Source: an uncultured Lachnospiraceae bacterium (GTDB lineage: Bacteria > Bacillota > Clostridia > Lachnospirales > Lachnospiraceae). From it: a stretch of DNA of 64,000 nucleotides. The stretch lies in assembly GCA_902787715.1 (NCBI GenBank), contig CADAHQ010000008.1:62001-126000 (forward strand). The letters are read 5' to 3'. A model generated the notes under the pieces. That model was not told the DNA's origin. It ran no database searches and worked only from the letters and a program-made list of their open reading frames with translations. The translations under genes and the position numbers were made by a program. Positions within the stretch are counted from its first letter, which is position 1. Each line of letters opens with the position of its first letter. Positions 32,951 to 41,581 of the stretch are shown one piece after another.

Positions 32951-32986
32951 GCCCGCTGCAGCGTGACAACTACAGCGGGCGTTTTT
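32951..32986 (+). terminator. Terminator of the sigma/anti-sigma operon
   Basis: GCCCGCTG (32951-32958) pairs with CAGCGGGC (32973-32980), followed by GTTTTT. The opposite strand ends TTTATTG, so it may also stop transcripts from the ABC-permease gene that ends at 33018. Confidence 0.85.
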
Positions 32987-33017
32987 CTTGAAGTTGCGGA
33001 CGGATTTGCCGACCCGG

Positions 33018-34280
33018 TTACCGGTTTCGCTCCGGCACGGAAAGGAGGGCGGAAATGCCGAGAAGAACCGCTGTGCCGACGGCAAGCGGAAGAAGGGACG
33101 CACCCTCAAAGAACCGCAGGTAGTACTGCGGCAGGAGCGCGGCGCGAAGATAGCGAATCGCCGGAAAGACGGTCGCCACATCGAGAAGAATCGGGCAGCA
33201 GAGGTAGCTGATGAGCGTGAGAATCGGAATCATCGCGCAGACCGCATGCACCGAAGGGATCAAAAAGCGCAGAATGTTGGCAAATGCAGCCACAAAAAGG
33301 ACGTACAGCACCATGGCCGCAAGTTCCGCGCCCGTAGTTTTCCAAAGGCCCGCGATAATCAGGCAGGCGATGCCTGCAATGCCGGCCATCACAGTGGGCA
33401 ACAAAAGCGAAGCGAAGGAAAGCAACGGCCTGCGCTCTCTCGCCATCACGCGGAAACGCCCCTCGGCGTCGTCCTGGTACCAGAACACAAGGCCCGCAAG
33501 GCCTGTGAGGAGCACGAAAATAGCAACCGTGCCGCGGATGGGCTTCGTGAGAACGCTGTCCGCTTCCGCTAAGGCCGGGTCGGTCTCGATTTCGCCGGTC
33601 CGGGCGTCCACCGGTACATATTCCACAATCGGCCCGGTGGCCATCTGCTTCGCAAAGCCGTCCCGCACCAGGGTCTCCACCGCCTGGGCGTCCATGCCGT
33701 CGATGTCGCTGCGGTTTACGAGATAGTCGCTCACCACCTTGAAGGACAGCACACGGTTTAACTTATCGTAGACGATCTCGTTGACAAATTCCCCGTACAC
33801 CGTGCGCTCTGAGACAACCGCAGTGATCATCCCGCGCCACTCGTCCGTGAGAATCTTCCCCGCCATGTCCGCGGAGAAAACGTAGCCGCATTCGGCGCGG
33901 CCGGCCGCCACGTCGCTGTAGAGGTCTTCCTCGTCCTCGCACTCGTAGAACAAAAACTGTTCCGGCACCTTCTCCGTCATCTCCGACAGAAAATGCTTCG
34001 ACAGCTCATCGTGCTCCTCGAACCAGACGGCCACGTGAAGTTTGCCGTCATTTTCCGTGATGAGAGCGCGGTACAGAAGGATGACCGCCGGAAGCATCAG
34101 AAGAATCAAAACAAAGGAGGGCTTCTTAAGGAGGCGCTTTGCGGTGAGAAACGTCCACACAAAGAACCGCCGCACGGCCCCGCGAGCTTTCGAGCGGCCG
34201 TCCGACCCACGGGAAGCAAGCTCATCCGCAGAAGCGAATGCGCCGCGCACCGGGTTCGATTGTGTCTCATGGTTTTCCAT
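33018..34280 (-). CDS. ABC-2 type transporter permease (second of two)
   Basis: 420 residues from the ATG at 34280 (MENHETQSNPVRG), with GGAGG 7 nt upstream; a longer frame reaching 34595 overlaps the preceding permease and is not credible. One membrane helix after a basic cytoplasmic start (about 62-80), a large extracytoplasmic domain of about 190 residues, then five or six helices at the C-terminus, as in ABC-2/YhgE-type exporters. Last gene of the five-gene ABC operon. Confidence 0.85.
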   Translation of the reverse strand: MENHETQSNPVRGAFASADELASRGSDGRSKARGAVRRFFVWTFLTAKRLLKKPSFVLILLMLPAVILLYRALITENDGKLHVAVWFEEHDELSKHFLSEMTEKVPEQFLFYECEDEEDLYSDVAAGRAECGYVFSADMAGKILTDEWRGMITAVVSERTVYGEFVNEIVYDKLNRVLSFKVVSDYLVNRSDIDGMDAQAVETLVRDGFAKQMATGPIVEYVPVDARTGEIETDPALAEADSVLTKPIRGTVAIFVLLTGLAGLVFWYQDDAEGRFRVMARERRPLLSFASLLLPTVMAGIAGIACLIIAGLWKTTGAELAAMVLYVLFVAAFANILRFLIPSVHAVCAMIPILTLISYLCCPILLDVATVFPAIRYLRAALLPQYYLRFFEGASLLPLAVGTAVLLGISALLSVPERNR

Positions 34281-34306
34281 GAATTTGCCTCCGTAAGTCA
34301 CGTTAC

Positions 34307-34325
34307 GCCGCAAGCCCCTTGCGGC
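34307..34325. other. 8-bp hairpin between the two permease genes
   Basis: GCCGCAAG (34307-34314) and CTTGCGGC (34318-34325) enclose a 3-nt loop in the 97-bp gap, with no T run. It may tune mRNA stability between the two permease cistrons. Confidence 0.5.
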
Positions 34326-34377
34326 CGCCTTCAGGGTTTCCCGGGTCGCCGCACGGCAATGCGGCCGCACCGGGTTT

Positions 34378-35631
34378 CTATCGTTGCTCGCGCCAGCGGT
34401 TCCAGGCCATGAGCCCCACCGTGATGAGGAACGCGGCCAATGCCTCCGCCAAAACCACCAGCGTGCCGCGCACATCCGCGGATTGCGACAGGCCGCCCAC
34501 CGATACATGGAGCATGGTGGCGGTCGGAAGGAACCGTCCGGGCCCGCGCACAAGTTTCGGCAGATACGCCGACGGCACGATGCAGCCCGACGCATAGCCC
34601 ATAATCGCCGTGATTAAGAACAACAGAATGATCCCGCCGATCTGGTTCGCGGCAAATGTGTACACCAGCAAAACGATGGCCGCCGCCAGCAGCAACACCG
34701 GGATGCCGCACAAAAACCAGTACCCGAGCTCGCCGACTTTCGTGATGGCGAAGTATCGGTCAAAGGTGTCCGGCCACCGAAGCCAGAAGAAGAACAGAAT
34801 CAAAAACACCGTCGCGTAAAATGCAAAGAACAGCAACAAAACCGACAGGTATCTTGCAAGCGCCAGAAGCGGCGCACCGATGCCGCGCATCTTAAGCTGA
34901 TCCTCCAGCGCCTTCGAGTCGCCCTTTAAAAGCGTTCCGCAGGCGACACCGCCGAGCATCAGAAGCATCACAAGCCCCGCGCAGAAGTAGTACTGGAACA
35001 GCGTCCTCCCGTAGGTTCCCGACGCATCCTCCGTCACATAGCTCTCGGCGCGGTTGATGACGCGGTCGGCCAGTGCATTTTCCAAGTCGGTCTGCACGCG
35101 GGACGCGTCCGTCTCGTCCGCCCCGTAGTGCTCCGCTGCCGCGACGCCGCTCTGCACGTACGCCGACGACACCTTGATTAAAGAGCAGCCGACCTCCACG
35201 ATGCCGACCATCAAGCCCTGGTTTAAGCTGTTGGAAAGCCGCGGCGAGTAAAGCTTCGCGGCCCCCGCGAAATTGTCCGAAAAAACGCTGTCCACAAAGT
35301 CGGGCGGGAACACCATCACGCCGTCGTAGCGGCCCTCCTTAAGGCCCGCCATGCCGTCCGCCTCGTCCGTCTCCGAGAAGCGGAACACCGTCGACGCCGC
35401 GCCCGCGGACTGCAGCACGTCGAGGCCGAAGTTCTCAATGTACGAGTCGTTCATCACCAGGGCAATCTTCACGGCGCCCCGGTCCTCATTCTCCCCGAGG
35501 GCCTTCTGTCCGCACAAAGCGACCGCAGCAAACAAGGTCACCAGCAAAACGGTGCCCAGATAGTACTGCGGTACGATTTTCAGCGCGCGCTTCCCCTCAA
35601 GCGAGAGGAATTGCCGAAACAGTTTGCCCAT
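34378..35631 (-). CDS. ABC-2 type transporter permease (first of two)
   Basis: 417 residues. N-terminal helix (about 22-41, YYLGTVLLVTLFAAVALCG), an extracytoplasmic domain to residue 215, then six helices in the C-terminal half (CAGLVMLLMLGGVACG; YLSVLLLFFAFYATVFLILFFFWL; VLLLAAAIVLLVYTFAA). The architecture matches the second permease (33018-34280), so the pair probably forms a heterodimer energised by the ATPase at 37342-38025. Substrate unknown. Confidence 0.87.
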   Translation of the reverse strand: MGKLFRQFLSLEGKRALKIVPQYYLGTVLLVTLFAAVALCGQKALGENEDRGAVKIALVMNDSYIENFGLDVLQSAGAASTVFRFSETDEADGMAGLKEGRYDGVMVFPPDFVDSVFSDNFAGAAKLYSPRLSNSLNQGLMVGIVEVGCSLIKVSSAYVQSGVAAAEHYGADETDASRVQTDLENALADRVINRAESYVTEDASGTYGRTLFQYYFCAGLVMLLMLGGVACGTLLKGDSKALEDQLKMRGIGAPLLALARYLSVLLLFFAFYATVFLILFFFWLRWPDTFDRYFAITKVGELGYWFLCGIPVLLLAAAIVLLVYTFAANQIGGIILLFLITAIMGYASGCIVPSAYLPKLVRGPGRFLPTATMLHVSVGGLSQSADVRGTLVVLAEALAAFLITVGLMAWNRWREQR

Positions 35632-35701
35632 AGGTTACCTCCCCGTCCGCGCCCGCGGACGGATTTGCCGCTTTGTCGGCGGATGATAGTTATCCGTTGC
35701 A

Positions 35702-37330
35702 TCAGCGGATGAATTTGTTGTAATACCACTCGAGCTGCTCTTTGCCTTCCTTGATCAGCTCCTGCGCCTCCTCCGGCGTAAGGGTCAGAATGTCGATAAG
35801 CTGCCCCTCCGGCTTCTCCGGCGCGTACTGCGTCGGCGCAAAAACAAGCCGTCCGGAGAACGAGGCGTTCTTGCCGGTATAACGGTCGGCAAATGCAACC
35901 TCATTCACGTTGATTTCCCACCCGGTCTTGTAATTGCACTCGCCGGTGAGCTTCATGGTGCCCACCGTGTCGCCCTTGTAGACCGTGTTGGCCTCCAGGT
36001 CGAGAAGCGCACCCGCGATGTTATAGTTGATGGCGGCGTTAAAGCCGTACTGCGGCATATCCGGGAGCTGCAGCGAAACTTCGATGCGGGAGGACACGCG
36101 GGCGCGGGTTGCATTTACCGTCTTCTTCGCGTCCAGCCCGTAGCTCTTGCCGTCGATGTCGGCCTTCACCGTGAGGTACATCTTGTCCTGCGGATCCTCC
36201 TCGCCGACGCACAGAAGCTCCGCGTTCACCTTCGCGGGCTTGCCGTACACAAGGCCGCTCACCTCCGCGGTCAACTTCGCAAGCTCGCCTGCCTTCGTCA
36301 CGTAAGCGAACACCCGCACGCCGTTGTCATCCGGGTCCGAGGCGGCCGGCGCAAGCTTCCACGCCTTGTGCACCTCCGCAACAGCGCTCTCGCCGCCGAC
36401 GGCACCGGCCACGGCGCTCGCCATCTCATAAAATTCATCCTCATTCACCTGGATGCGGAACACGTAGCAGGGCACTTTCTCCGAGCCGATGACCACCATC
36501 TCCGTGAGCACCTTGCCCTTGGCGTCCTTGCATTGTTCGTATTCGATGGCGCCTAAGAGGTGATCCATCAGGGATTCCTCCGCCGGATACGTGGCCGCCA
36601 GCGCCTTCTTGGCATTCTTAAACATGAGCGCGCCCTTCTTAAGAAGCGCGATTCCGCTCTCCGCCGCCCCCTTGGCAGACTCCTGCGTCTCGGGCTTTAG
36701 CATGTCCCAAAGCGGCGCGGATTCCCATTTGCCGGGGATTTCTTTTATCTTTGCGTACAGGACTTCCTTCAGAAGCTTCGGGGACGTCAGGTACACCGAA
36801 TCCCCGTCGTAGTACGTCTTAAGAAGCGACAGGCTCAGGGCGCTTATGGACCCGCGCAGGTCCATTCCCACGTTGTCGCCGTCCAGTCCTATATTGATGC
36901 CGAACCCAAACCCCACGTAGTCCGAGAGGGGCTTGGAGGTGTCTTCCGCATCGTCTGCCTTTCCGAAGCCGAGGTCAGCGAGGGTCAGGTTCGTCCCGCG
37001 AAGCGTAAGCGAAATGCCGATGTCCGTGGGCGCCTTGTCGAAAATCTCCGCCAAATCCTGCATATGCATGGCCTTCATCAGCGGCTCGCGGTACCCCAGG
37101 CCGTCCGCCCAGGCGTCCCGAAGCGCTGCCCGGCACATCTCCTGCGGCGTCTTACGGTGCGCTGCCTTGTACAAAAGCACACCGGCCCCGATAACGCAAA
37201 TAAGCCCAACCGGGATGAGCCATACCCACCACCGCAGGGCTTTTTTCTTCATCGGCTTTTCCTCATCGGTCCAGACCACGTTCCCGTTTTCGTCAAAGGG
37301 CGGCCGGACCAAGGTCTTCTTCTCGTCCAT
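35702..37330 (-). CDS. Membrane-anchored protein of the ABC operon, unrecognised family
   Basis: 542 residues from the ATG at 37330, which has GAGG 5 nt upstream. Cytoplasmic Lys/Glu-rich start, one membrane helix (about 34-54, WWVWLIPVGLICVIGAGVLL), then a 490-residue extracytoplasmic beta-rich region with repeated statements such as SLTLRGTNLTLADLGFG, GMDLRGSISALSLSLL and ASFSGRLVFAPTQY. I do not recognise the family. The position between the ATPase and the permeases suggests an extracytoplasmic partner or substrate receptor of the exporter, which is inference. Confidence 0.8.
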   Translation of the reverse strand: MDEKKTLVRPPFDENGNVVWTDEEKPMKKKALRWWVWLIPVGLICVIGAGVLLYKAAHRKTPQEMCRAALRDAWADGLGYREPLMKAMHMQDLAEIFDKAPTDIGISLTLRGTNLTLADLGFGKADDAEDTSKPLSDYVGFGFGINIGLDGDNVGMDLRGSISALSLSLLKTYYDGDSVYLTSPKLLKEVLYAKIKEIPGKWESAPLWDMLKPETQESAKGAAESGIALLKKGALMFKNAKKALAATYPAEESLMDHLLGAIEYEQCKDAKGKVLTEMVVIGSEKVPCYVFRIQVNEDEFYEMASAVAGAVGGESAVAEVHKAWKLAPAASDPDDNGVRVFAYVTKAGELAKLTAEVSGLVYGKPAKVNAELLCVGEEDPQDKMYLTVKADIDGKSYGLDAKKTVNATRARVSSRIEVSLQLPDMPQYGFNAAINYNIAGALLDLEANTVYKGDTVGTMKLTGECNYKTGWEINVNEVAFADRYTGKNASFSGRLVFAPTQYAPEKPEGQLIDILTLTPEEAQELIKEGKEQLEWYYNKFIR

Positions 37331-37341
37331 ACAAACCTCGT

Positions 37342-38025
37342 TCACTGTCCGCGCTTGAGCTCCGCGAGCAGACCGTCTCCGCGAAGTGTACGGTCGACCT
37401 CACGCAACACGCCGTTTTGCATCACCATCAGTTTGTCCACGATGGAGAGCGCCTCCTCATCGTGGGTCGTGATCACCACGATGCCGCCGCGCCGCTTGTG
37501 CTCCGCAAGATAATCGCGGATGGCCTCCTTGCAGATGAGGTCCAGCGCCGCATCCGGCTCATCGAGAATCAGCACCGGCGGGTCGTTGGCCACCGCGCAA
37601 CCGATGCTTAAGCGCTTCTTCATACCGCCCGACATGGCATCCACACGCACATCGATAAATTCAGGAATCCCAAGCATCGCAAGGGTTCCCTTCTCAAGCT
37701 CCTGCTCGATGTCATATCGGCTGTTGCAATACCACAGACGCAGATTGTCGCGGGCCGTGAGCTCGGGAATCAGAGGATTTTCCTGCGGAACGTAACCGAT
37801 CAGACGCTCGCGCTCCTCGGTCTCCCGGAGCATGTCATGTCCGAACGCAACGAAACTGCCGCCACCCGCTTTCAGGGTGCCGGCCATAATCTTTAAGAGG
37901 GTGGATTTGCCGCTTCCGTTCGCGCCCGCGATCGCCACGCACTCTCCCTGCTTCGCAGAGAACGTCGCGTCCCGCAGCACCACCTTCTTACCGTACTGTT
38001 TCGTAATCCCGTTTACGGTAATCAT
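37342..38025 (-). CDS. ABC transporter ATP-binding protein
   Basis: 227 residues. Walker A GANGSGKST (34-42), Q-loop in IGYVPQEN, signature AMSGGMKKRLSIG, Walker B VLILDEPDAALDL, and the H-loop VVITTHDEEA. Typical of ABC-2 exporters. It follows the 34-residue peptide gene by 5 bp and precedes the unrecognised membrane protein by 11 bp. It energises the two permeases downstream. Confidence 0.92.
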   Translation of the reverse strand: MITVNGITKQYGKKVVLRDATFSAKQGECVAIAGANGSGKSTLLKIMAGTLKAGGGSFVAFGHDMLRETEERERLIGYVPQENPLIPELTARDNLRLWYCNSRYDIEQELEKGTLAMLGIPEFIDVRVDAMSGGMKKRLSIGCAVANDPPVLILDEPDAALDLICKEAIRDYLAEHKRRGGIVVITTHDEEALSIVDKLMVMQNGVLREVDRTLRGDGLLAELKRGQ

Positions 38026-38030
38026 AATTC

Positions 38031-38135
38031 CTACTTAACCATCCACGCAAGAAGGCAAACAACCATAGCCAAAACCAGAACAATCGCCATAATCTTAACG
38101 ATCATCTTCTGGGTCTTCTTACTAAAGAAATTCAT
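38031..38135 (-). CDS. 34-residue single-helix membrane peptide
   Basis: Short gene, ATG at 38135 with AAGGA 6 nt upstream and TAG at 38031. The peptide starts with a basic segment (MNFFSKKTQKMIVK), then one hydrophobic helix (IMAIVLVLAMVVCLLAWMV) and a Lys end. It resembles small Firmicute membrane peptides of the Prli42/DUF4044 kind by length and layout only. First cistron of the ABC operon, 110 nt after a good promoter, which supports it being translated. Confidence 0.72.
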   Translation of the reverse strand: MNFFSKKTQKMIVKIMAIVLVLAMVVCLLAWMVK

Positions 38136-38251
38136 ATTCTATCCTTCCTCTCCGCCCGCTTTCGGAGCGATTCCTTTGATTCGCGGCGCATCTTCCATTG
38201 TGCCGCCACATCCTACGCAGCCGCGGAATCCCGCCCGGCCGCTATGTTGCC

Positions 38252-38280
38252 ATTGTATCGAAAAACACGGTAAAAGTCAA
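38252..38280 (-). promoter_or_regulatory. Promoter of the ABC exporter operon
   Basis: On minus TTGACT (38275-38280), 17 bp, TACAAT (38252-38257). Expected start near 38245, about 110 nt ahead of the 34-residue peptide gene. Confidence 0.75.
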
Positions 38281-38491
38281 TCATTCCGTTGTAATACGTC
38301 GGGTTACGAAATTTCGGGGTTCGGCCTCTTCTGCACTTCAGCACTTCTGCACTTCTGCAATCCGGGGCGGTTCGCGTTCCCGGCGATTCAGGTGGGGCGA
38401 GCTTCCGGATTGCCCGGGGAGGAGGTTCCGGCAATCCGAGGGGGCGAGCTTCCGGCGCACAGCTTGTTCAAAAAGACTCTTTTGAGAAATT

Positions 38492-38530
38492 GTACCGCCC
38501 ATAGTGCCGGATTTGTGTTCCGGGCGGTAC
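38492..38530. repeat. Palindromic unit, copy 1
   Basis: GTACCGCCC (38492-38500) and GGGCGGTAC (38522-38530) separated by 21 bp. The spacer shares a CCG-ATTT-T-TTC pattern with copy 2 at 38671-38709. Confidence 0.8.
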
Positions 38531-38670
38531 ACTTCAGCTCTCTACCCCATTTTTCAGAAGTCTTTTATCATACAATTTGCGATTTAATGGCAATGGATTA
38601 TGATACTATCAACTCATCGCAAAAGATAACTGACATAAACGCTTCCCTGCTGCAAACAAGTCCTCTCTCC

Positions 38671-38709
38671 GTACCGCCCGGTAACCGATTTCTCTTCTCT
38701 GGGCGGTAC
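38671..38709. repeat. Palindromic unit, copy 2
   Basis: GTACCGCCC (38671-38679) and GGGCGGTAC (38701-38709), same 9-bp arms and the same 21-bp spacing as copy 1, 179 bp away. Confidence 0.8.
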
Positions 38710-38786
38710 AAACTGCAAAAACAGTCATTTGATACCGGTTCAAATTGCAGAGAGGGTAAAAGCGCCAAAACAAAAGGCAAGAAGTC

Positions 38787-38828
38787 AAGCCAAGAAGCAA
38801 GAAACCAAAGCCAAGAAGCAAGAAACCA
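38787..38828. repeat. Tandem pair of 21-bp repeats
   Basis: AAGCCAAGAAGCAAGAAACC-type unit repeated twice with a period of 21 bp in A-rich non-coding DNA. Confidence 0.8.
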
Positions 38829-38875
38829 AAGACAAAACCACCGCGGGACACTCAAAAGCCCACCACCGGTCCGTC

Positions 38876-38916
38876 AAAAACGACCGCAGGGCGGTCATTT
38901 TTGACCGCCCTGCGGT
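38876..38916 (-). terminator. Strong terminator after the GH13 gene
   Basis: A perfect 15-bp stem, ACCGCAGGGCGGTCA (38883-38897) with TGACCGCCCTGCGGT (38902-38916), around a 4-nt loop. On minus it is followed by CGTTTTTG. It lies 86 bp beyond the stop of the GH13 gene. Confidence 0.85.
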
Positions 38917-39002
38917 TGTAGTCAAGTCCGGCCAGGCTCTAGTGTGTAAGTCCAAAGCATGTCCGATCAATCTCAAGATTCAATTCTACCGGAACGGCAC
39001 CC

Positions 39003-41387
39003 TTAATACTCCAGATTCTTCAGCACGACGCCGCCCATCGGGTCCACCGGGACCGTCACGTAGCCGTCGCGGACCGGATAAATCGCCGCCTCCGCGCCAA
39101 ATCCATCCTCTCCGCTTCGCAGCAGCCTTACCAGGCGCGAGCTGTCCGCTACGCCGGCAAGCCAGACCGGAAGATGCACGTCGCGGCGGCAATCGGTGTT
39201 GTTGATGACGGTGATGACCGCCTCGCCTGCATTCGCATTGCGCCCGCCCGTCTCGGCTGCGCCCGCCCCTTTCGAAGACGCTTTGCCTGCGTTCGCATCC
39301 TGTGCGCCCGCCTCGCCGGGCAGCATGCGGGCATACGCAAGAAGGCCGTAGTCTTCCGCAAGCCACACCAGGGAGCCCACCCGGAGCGACCGGTAAGCGC
39401 GGTGAATGCGAATCATCTCGCGGTGGAACCGCACCATCTCCGCATCCTCGTGACCCCACGGGTACGTGCGGCGGTTATCCGGGTCGGTCCAGCCGCACAC
39501 GCCGGCCTCGTCGCCGTAGTAAACGCAGGGCGCGCCGGGCCAGGTCATCTGCATCATGACCGCCTCACGCATGATTGCCTTGTTTACGCCCTCGTCGGCC
39601 GCGGCGGCTCCCGCCGTCTCCGTGCGTCCCACGCGGCGGTTTGTGCGCGTAAGAAAGCGCGAATGGTCGTGGTTCGAGAGCTCGTTCATCGCCGTGAGAA
39701 GCGACGATGTCTGAAAGCGCGCCATATTGCAGCGCATCGCGAAGTCAAATGCCTTCTCGTTGTCATAAAGGTCCTCTCTGGCCGCGTCGCTGTGCTTCTC
39801 CATGCCCGTCAAAAACCATCCGACGGGCTCCATAAATGCATCATAGTTCATCACGGAGTCCCACTCGTCGCCCTGCAACCACGCCGATGCGTCGCCGTAG
39901 TGCTCCGCCAAGATCAACGCGTCGGGATTGGCCGACTTCACGCTCCTTCGGAACTCCTTCCAAAACTCGTGGTTGTACGCCTCGCTCCGCCCGAGATCGG
40001 CCGCCACATCCAGCCGCCAGCCGTCCGCGCCGTAGGGCGCGGAAACCCATTTGCGGGCGATACGCATGATGTAATTCTTCAGTTTCGGCGACTTCTCGTA
40101 ATTGAGCTTCGGAAGCGTATCGTGCCCCCACCAGCCCTCGTAGGGATCGTCGCCCGGGGTATTGTCCGTACCCGCGCCCCGGTCCGCACCTGCGCCGCGC
40201 ACTCCGACTGCGTCGGGCTTGCCGCTCGGGTTATGGTGGGTGTCGGCGCCTCTGCTGAGGGTTTTGCCGGCGCTGCCGGAAGCGTCGCTGCCGGGTGCGC
40301 CTGATTCTCCACCGGCGGACTCGCCGTCGCCGCCGAACGCACCTGATTCTCCGCCGGCGTCCGCTTCCGCGTCGTTTGCAAACGCGAAGAACGACCGGTA
40401 GGGGCTCTCCTTCGAGCCGTAGGCGCCGTCCTCAAAGCCTTCGGCATTTCTGTAGATGCCCTCGCGGTCCATCCATTTGTTGAACGATCCGCAGTGGTTG
40501 AAAACGCCGTCGATGATGACGCGCATGCCGCGCTTGTGGGCCTCCGCCACCAGCTGCGCAAAGAGCTCGTTGCTGGCCTCGAGGTTTTCGCGGGAGGTCA
40601 CGCGGGCAACGTACTGCGCGGAATGCGCATTTGCCGTGTCGCCCTCCGCGAGGCCGACGGGCGCGTCCTTGATAATCACGCCGAAATGCGGATCGACGTG
40701 GTCGTAATCCTGAATGTCGTACTTGTGGCTCGAGGGCGAGACGAAAATCGGGTTTAAGTAGATGACCTCGATGCCGAGGCGGCGCAGGTAATCAAGCTTC
40801 TTGATGACGCCCGCGAGGTCGCCCCCGTAAAATTCCTGCACATCGCACGCCTCCGGCGCGCGCCCCCAGTCCGTAACCTCCTTCGTCGGGCGGTCGATGT
40901 AGTAGTACTCGCCCGTCTGCACGTCGTTCGTCGGGTCGCCGTTACAGAAGCGGTCGACGAAGATCTGGTACATCACGGCGCCCTTCGCCCAGTCGGGCGT
41001 GTGGAAGCCCGGCGTAATCTGAAAGCACACCGTCTCCCGGTCCGAAAGCATCACGCCGAGCCGGTCGTAGCGGAACACGCCATTTGCCGTCGCCACCTCG
41101 AAGAAATAGTGGAGTGGCTTATCGATGAGCTCAATCTCCGCCCGGTACCAGTCAAACCACGCGTCGCTTGCGTGCAAATCCATGTCGATGCGCCCCGCGC
41201 GCTCCGCAATCACAACGCTCGTCCGCACCGCCTGGTTCTTCCCCACGCGCAGCGTAAGCGTCACAAAATCATACGGCTCCGGCTCGCACGGCGAGCGAAA
41301 CGCCTCCGTGCCGTCGGCAAAAACCGCCTCGGGCTGAAAAGCCCGCAAATTCTCTTCCGCAATTCGATTATTCTGCGAAACAGCCAT
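39003..41387 (-). CDS. GH13 alpha-amylase / neopullulanase-type hydrolase with low-complexity insertions
   Basis: 794 residues from the ATG at 41387 (MAVSQNNRIAEENL); upstream in-frame starts at 41438 and 41423 are possible. No signal peptide, so intracellular. N-terminal CBM34-like domain (about 35-120), then the barrel: DRFCNGDP, DYLRRLGIEVIYLNPIF, nucleophile Asp460 in GWRLDVAAD, acid/base Glu495 in ILAEHYG and Asp574 in LSNHDHSR. It should cleave alpha-1,4-glucans or maltodextrins. Odd: about 75 Gly/Ala/Asp/Ser-rich residues (339-414) are inserted inside the barrel between YRSFFAFAND and DDPYEGWWG, and 30 Ala/Gly/Asn-rich residues (691-722) near the C-terminal domain. Single gene with its own promoter and terminator. 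Confidence 0.88.
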   Translation of the reverse strand: MAVSQNNRIAEENLRAFQPEAVFADGTEAFRSPCEPEPYDFVTLTLRVGKNQAVRTSVVIAERAGRIDMDLHASDAWFDWYRAEIELIDKPLHYFFEVATANGVFRYDRLGVMLSDRETVCFQITPGFHTPDWAKGAVMYQIFVDRFCNGDPTNDVQTGEYYYIDRPTKEVTDWGRAPEACDVQEFYGGDLAGVIKKLDYLRRLGIEVIYLNPIFVSPSSHKYDIQDYDHVDPHFGVIIKDAPVGLAEGDTANAHSAQYVARVTSRENLEASNELFAQLVAEAHKRGMRVIIDGVFNHCGSFNKWMDREGIYRNAEGFEDGAYGSKESPYRSFFAFANDAEADAGGESGAFGGDGESAGGESGAPGSDASGSAGKTLSRGADTHHNPSGKPDAVGVRGAGADRGAGTDNTPGDDPYEGWWGHDTLPKLNYEKSPKLKNYIMRIARKWVSAPYGADGWRLDVAADLGRSEAYNHEFWKEFRRSVKSANPDALILAEHYGDASAWLQGDEWDSVMNYDAFMEPVGWFLTGMEKHSDAAREDLYDNEKAFDFAMRCNMARFQTSSLLTAMNELSNHDHSRFLTRTNRRVGRTETAGAAAADEGVNKAIMREAVMMQMTWPGAPCVYYGDEAGVCGWTDPDNRRTYPWGHEDAEMVRFHREMIRIHRAYRSLRVGSLVWLAEDYGLLAYARMLPGEAGAQDANAGKASSKGAGAAETGGRNANAGEAVITVINNTDCRRDVHLPVWLAGVADSSRLVRLLRSGEDGFGAEAAIYPVRDGYVTVPVDPMGGVVLKNLEY

Positions 41388-41464
41388 ATTCCAAACGCGC
41401 CTCTTTGGGCGCAACCTCCGCATACCAGAAAGATACAATCCTCATCGGACTGCCAACACAATAA

Positions 41465-41493
41465 ATAATAATATGACACTCCCGAAAAGACAA
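41465..41493 (-). promoter_or_regulatory. Promoter of the GH13 gene
   Basis: On minus TTGTCT (41488-41493), 17 bp, TATTAT (41465-41470). Expected start near 41458, about 70 nt before the chosen ATG, and only 28 bp beyond the T run of the terminator at 41521-41555. Confidence 0.65.
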
Positions 41494-41520
41494 GCCCCAA
41501 AACACCGTCCGATTTATAAC

Positions 41521-41555
41521 AAAACCGGCAGAAGCAGCTGCGCCGCCCCTGCCGG
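41521..41555 (-). terminator. Terminator after the Wzz-like gene pair
   Basis: On minus CCGGCAG (41549-41555) pairs with CTGCCGG (41525-41531), followed by TTTTGTT. It ends the transcript that begins at the promoter 44939-44967. Confidence 0.75.
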
Positions 41556-41581
41556 AAACCGTACTAGTTTGTTTCAGACGC

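Larger units (their letters stand above)
38136..39002. other. 867-bp non-coding region with several repeats
   Basis: No convincing gene on either strand. From left to right: the ABC-operon promoter; an 8-bp tandem repeat (G/T)GCACTTC-type (38332-38359); a 15-bp direct repeat GGGGCGAGCTTCCGG (38394-38408 and 38441-38455) with GGATTGCC/GGCAATCC arms between; two palindromic units (38492-38530, 38671-38709); a 21-bp tandem pair (38787-38828); and the terminator of the GH13 gene. The middle is AT-richer than the flanking genes. Confidence 0.7.

Noticed and set aside
38729-39205. Plus-strand open frame with AKKQETK repeats
   Set aside because: It crosses the tandem repeats, the terminator hairpin and the end of the GH13 gene, and has no ribosome site or recognisable sequence.
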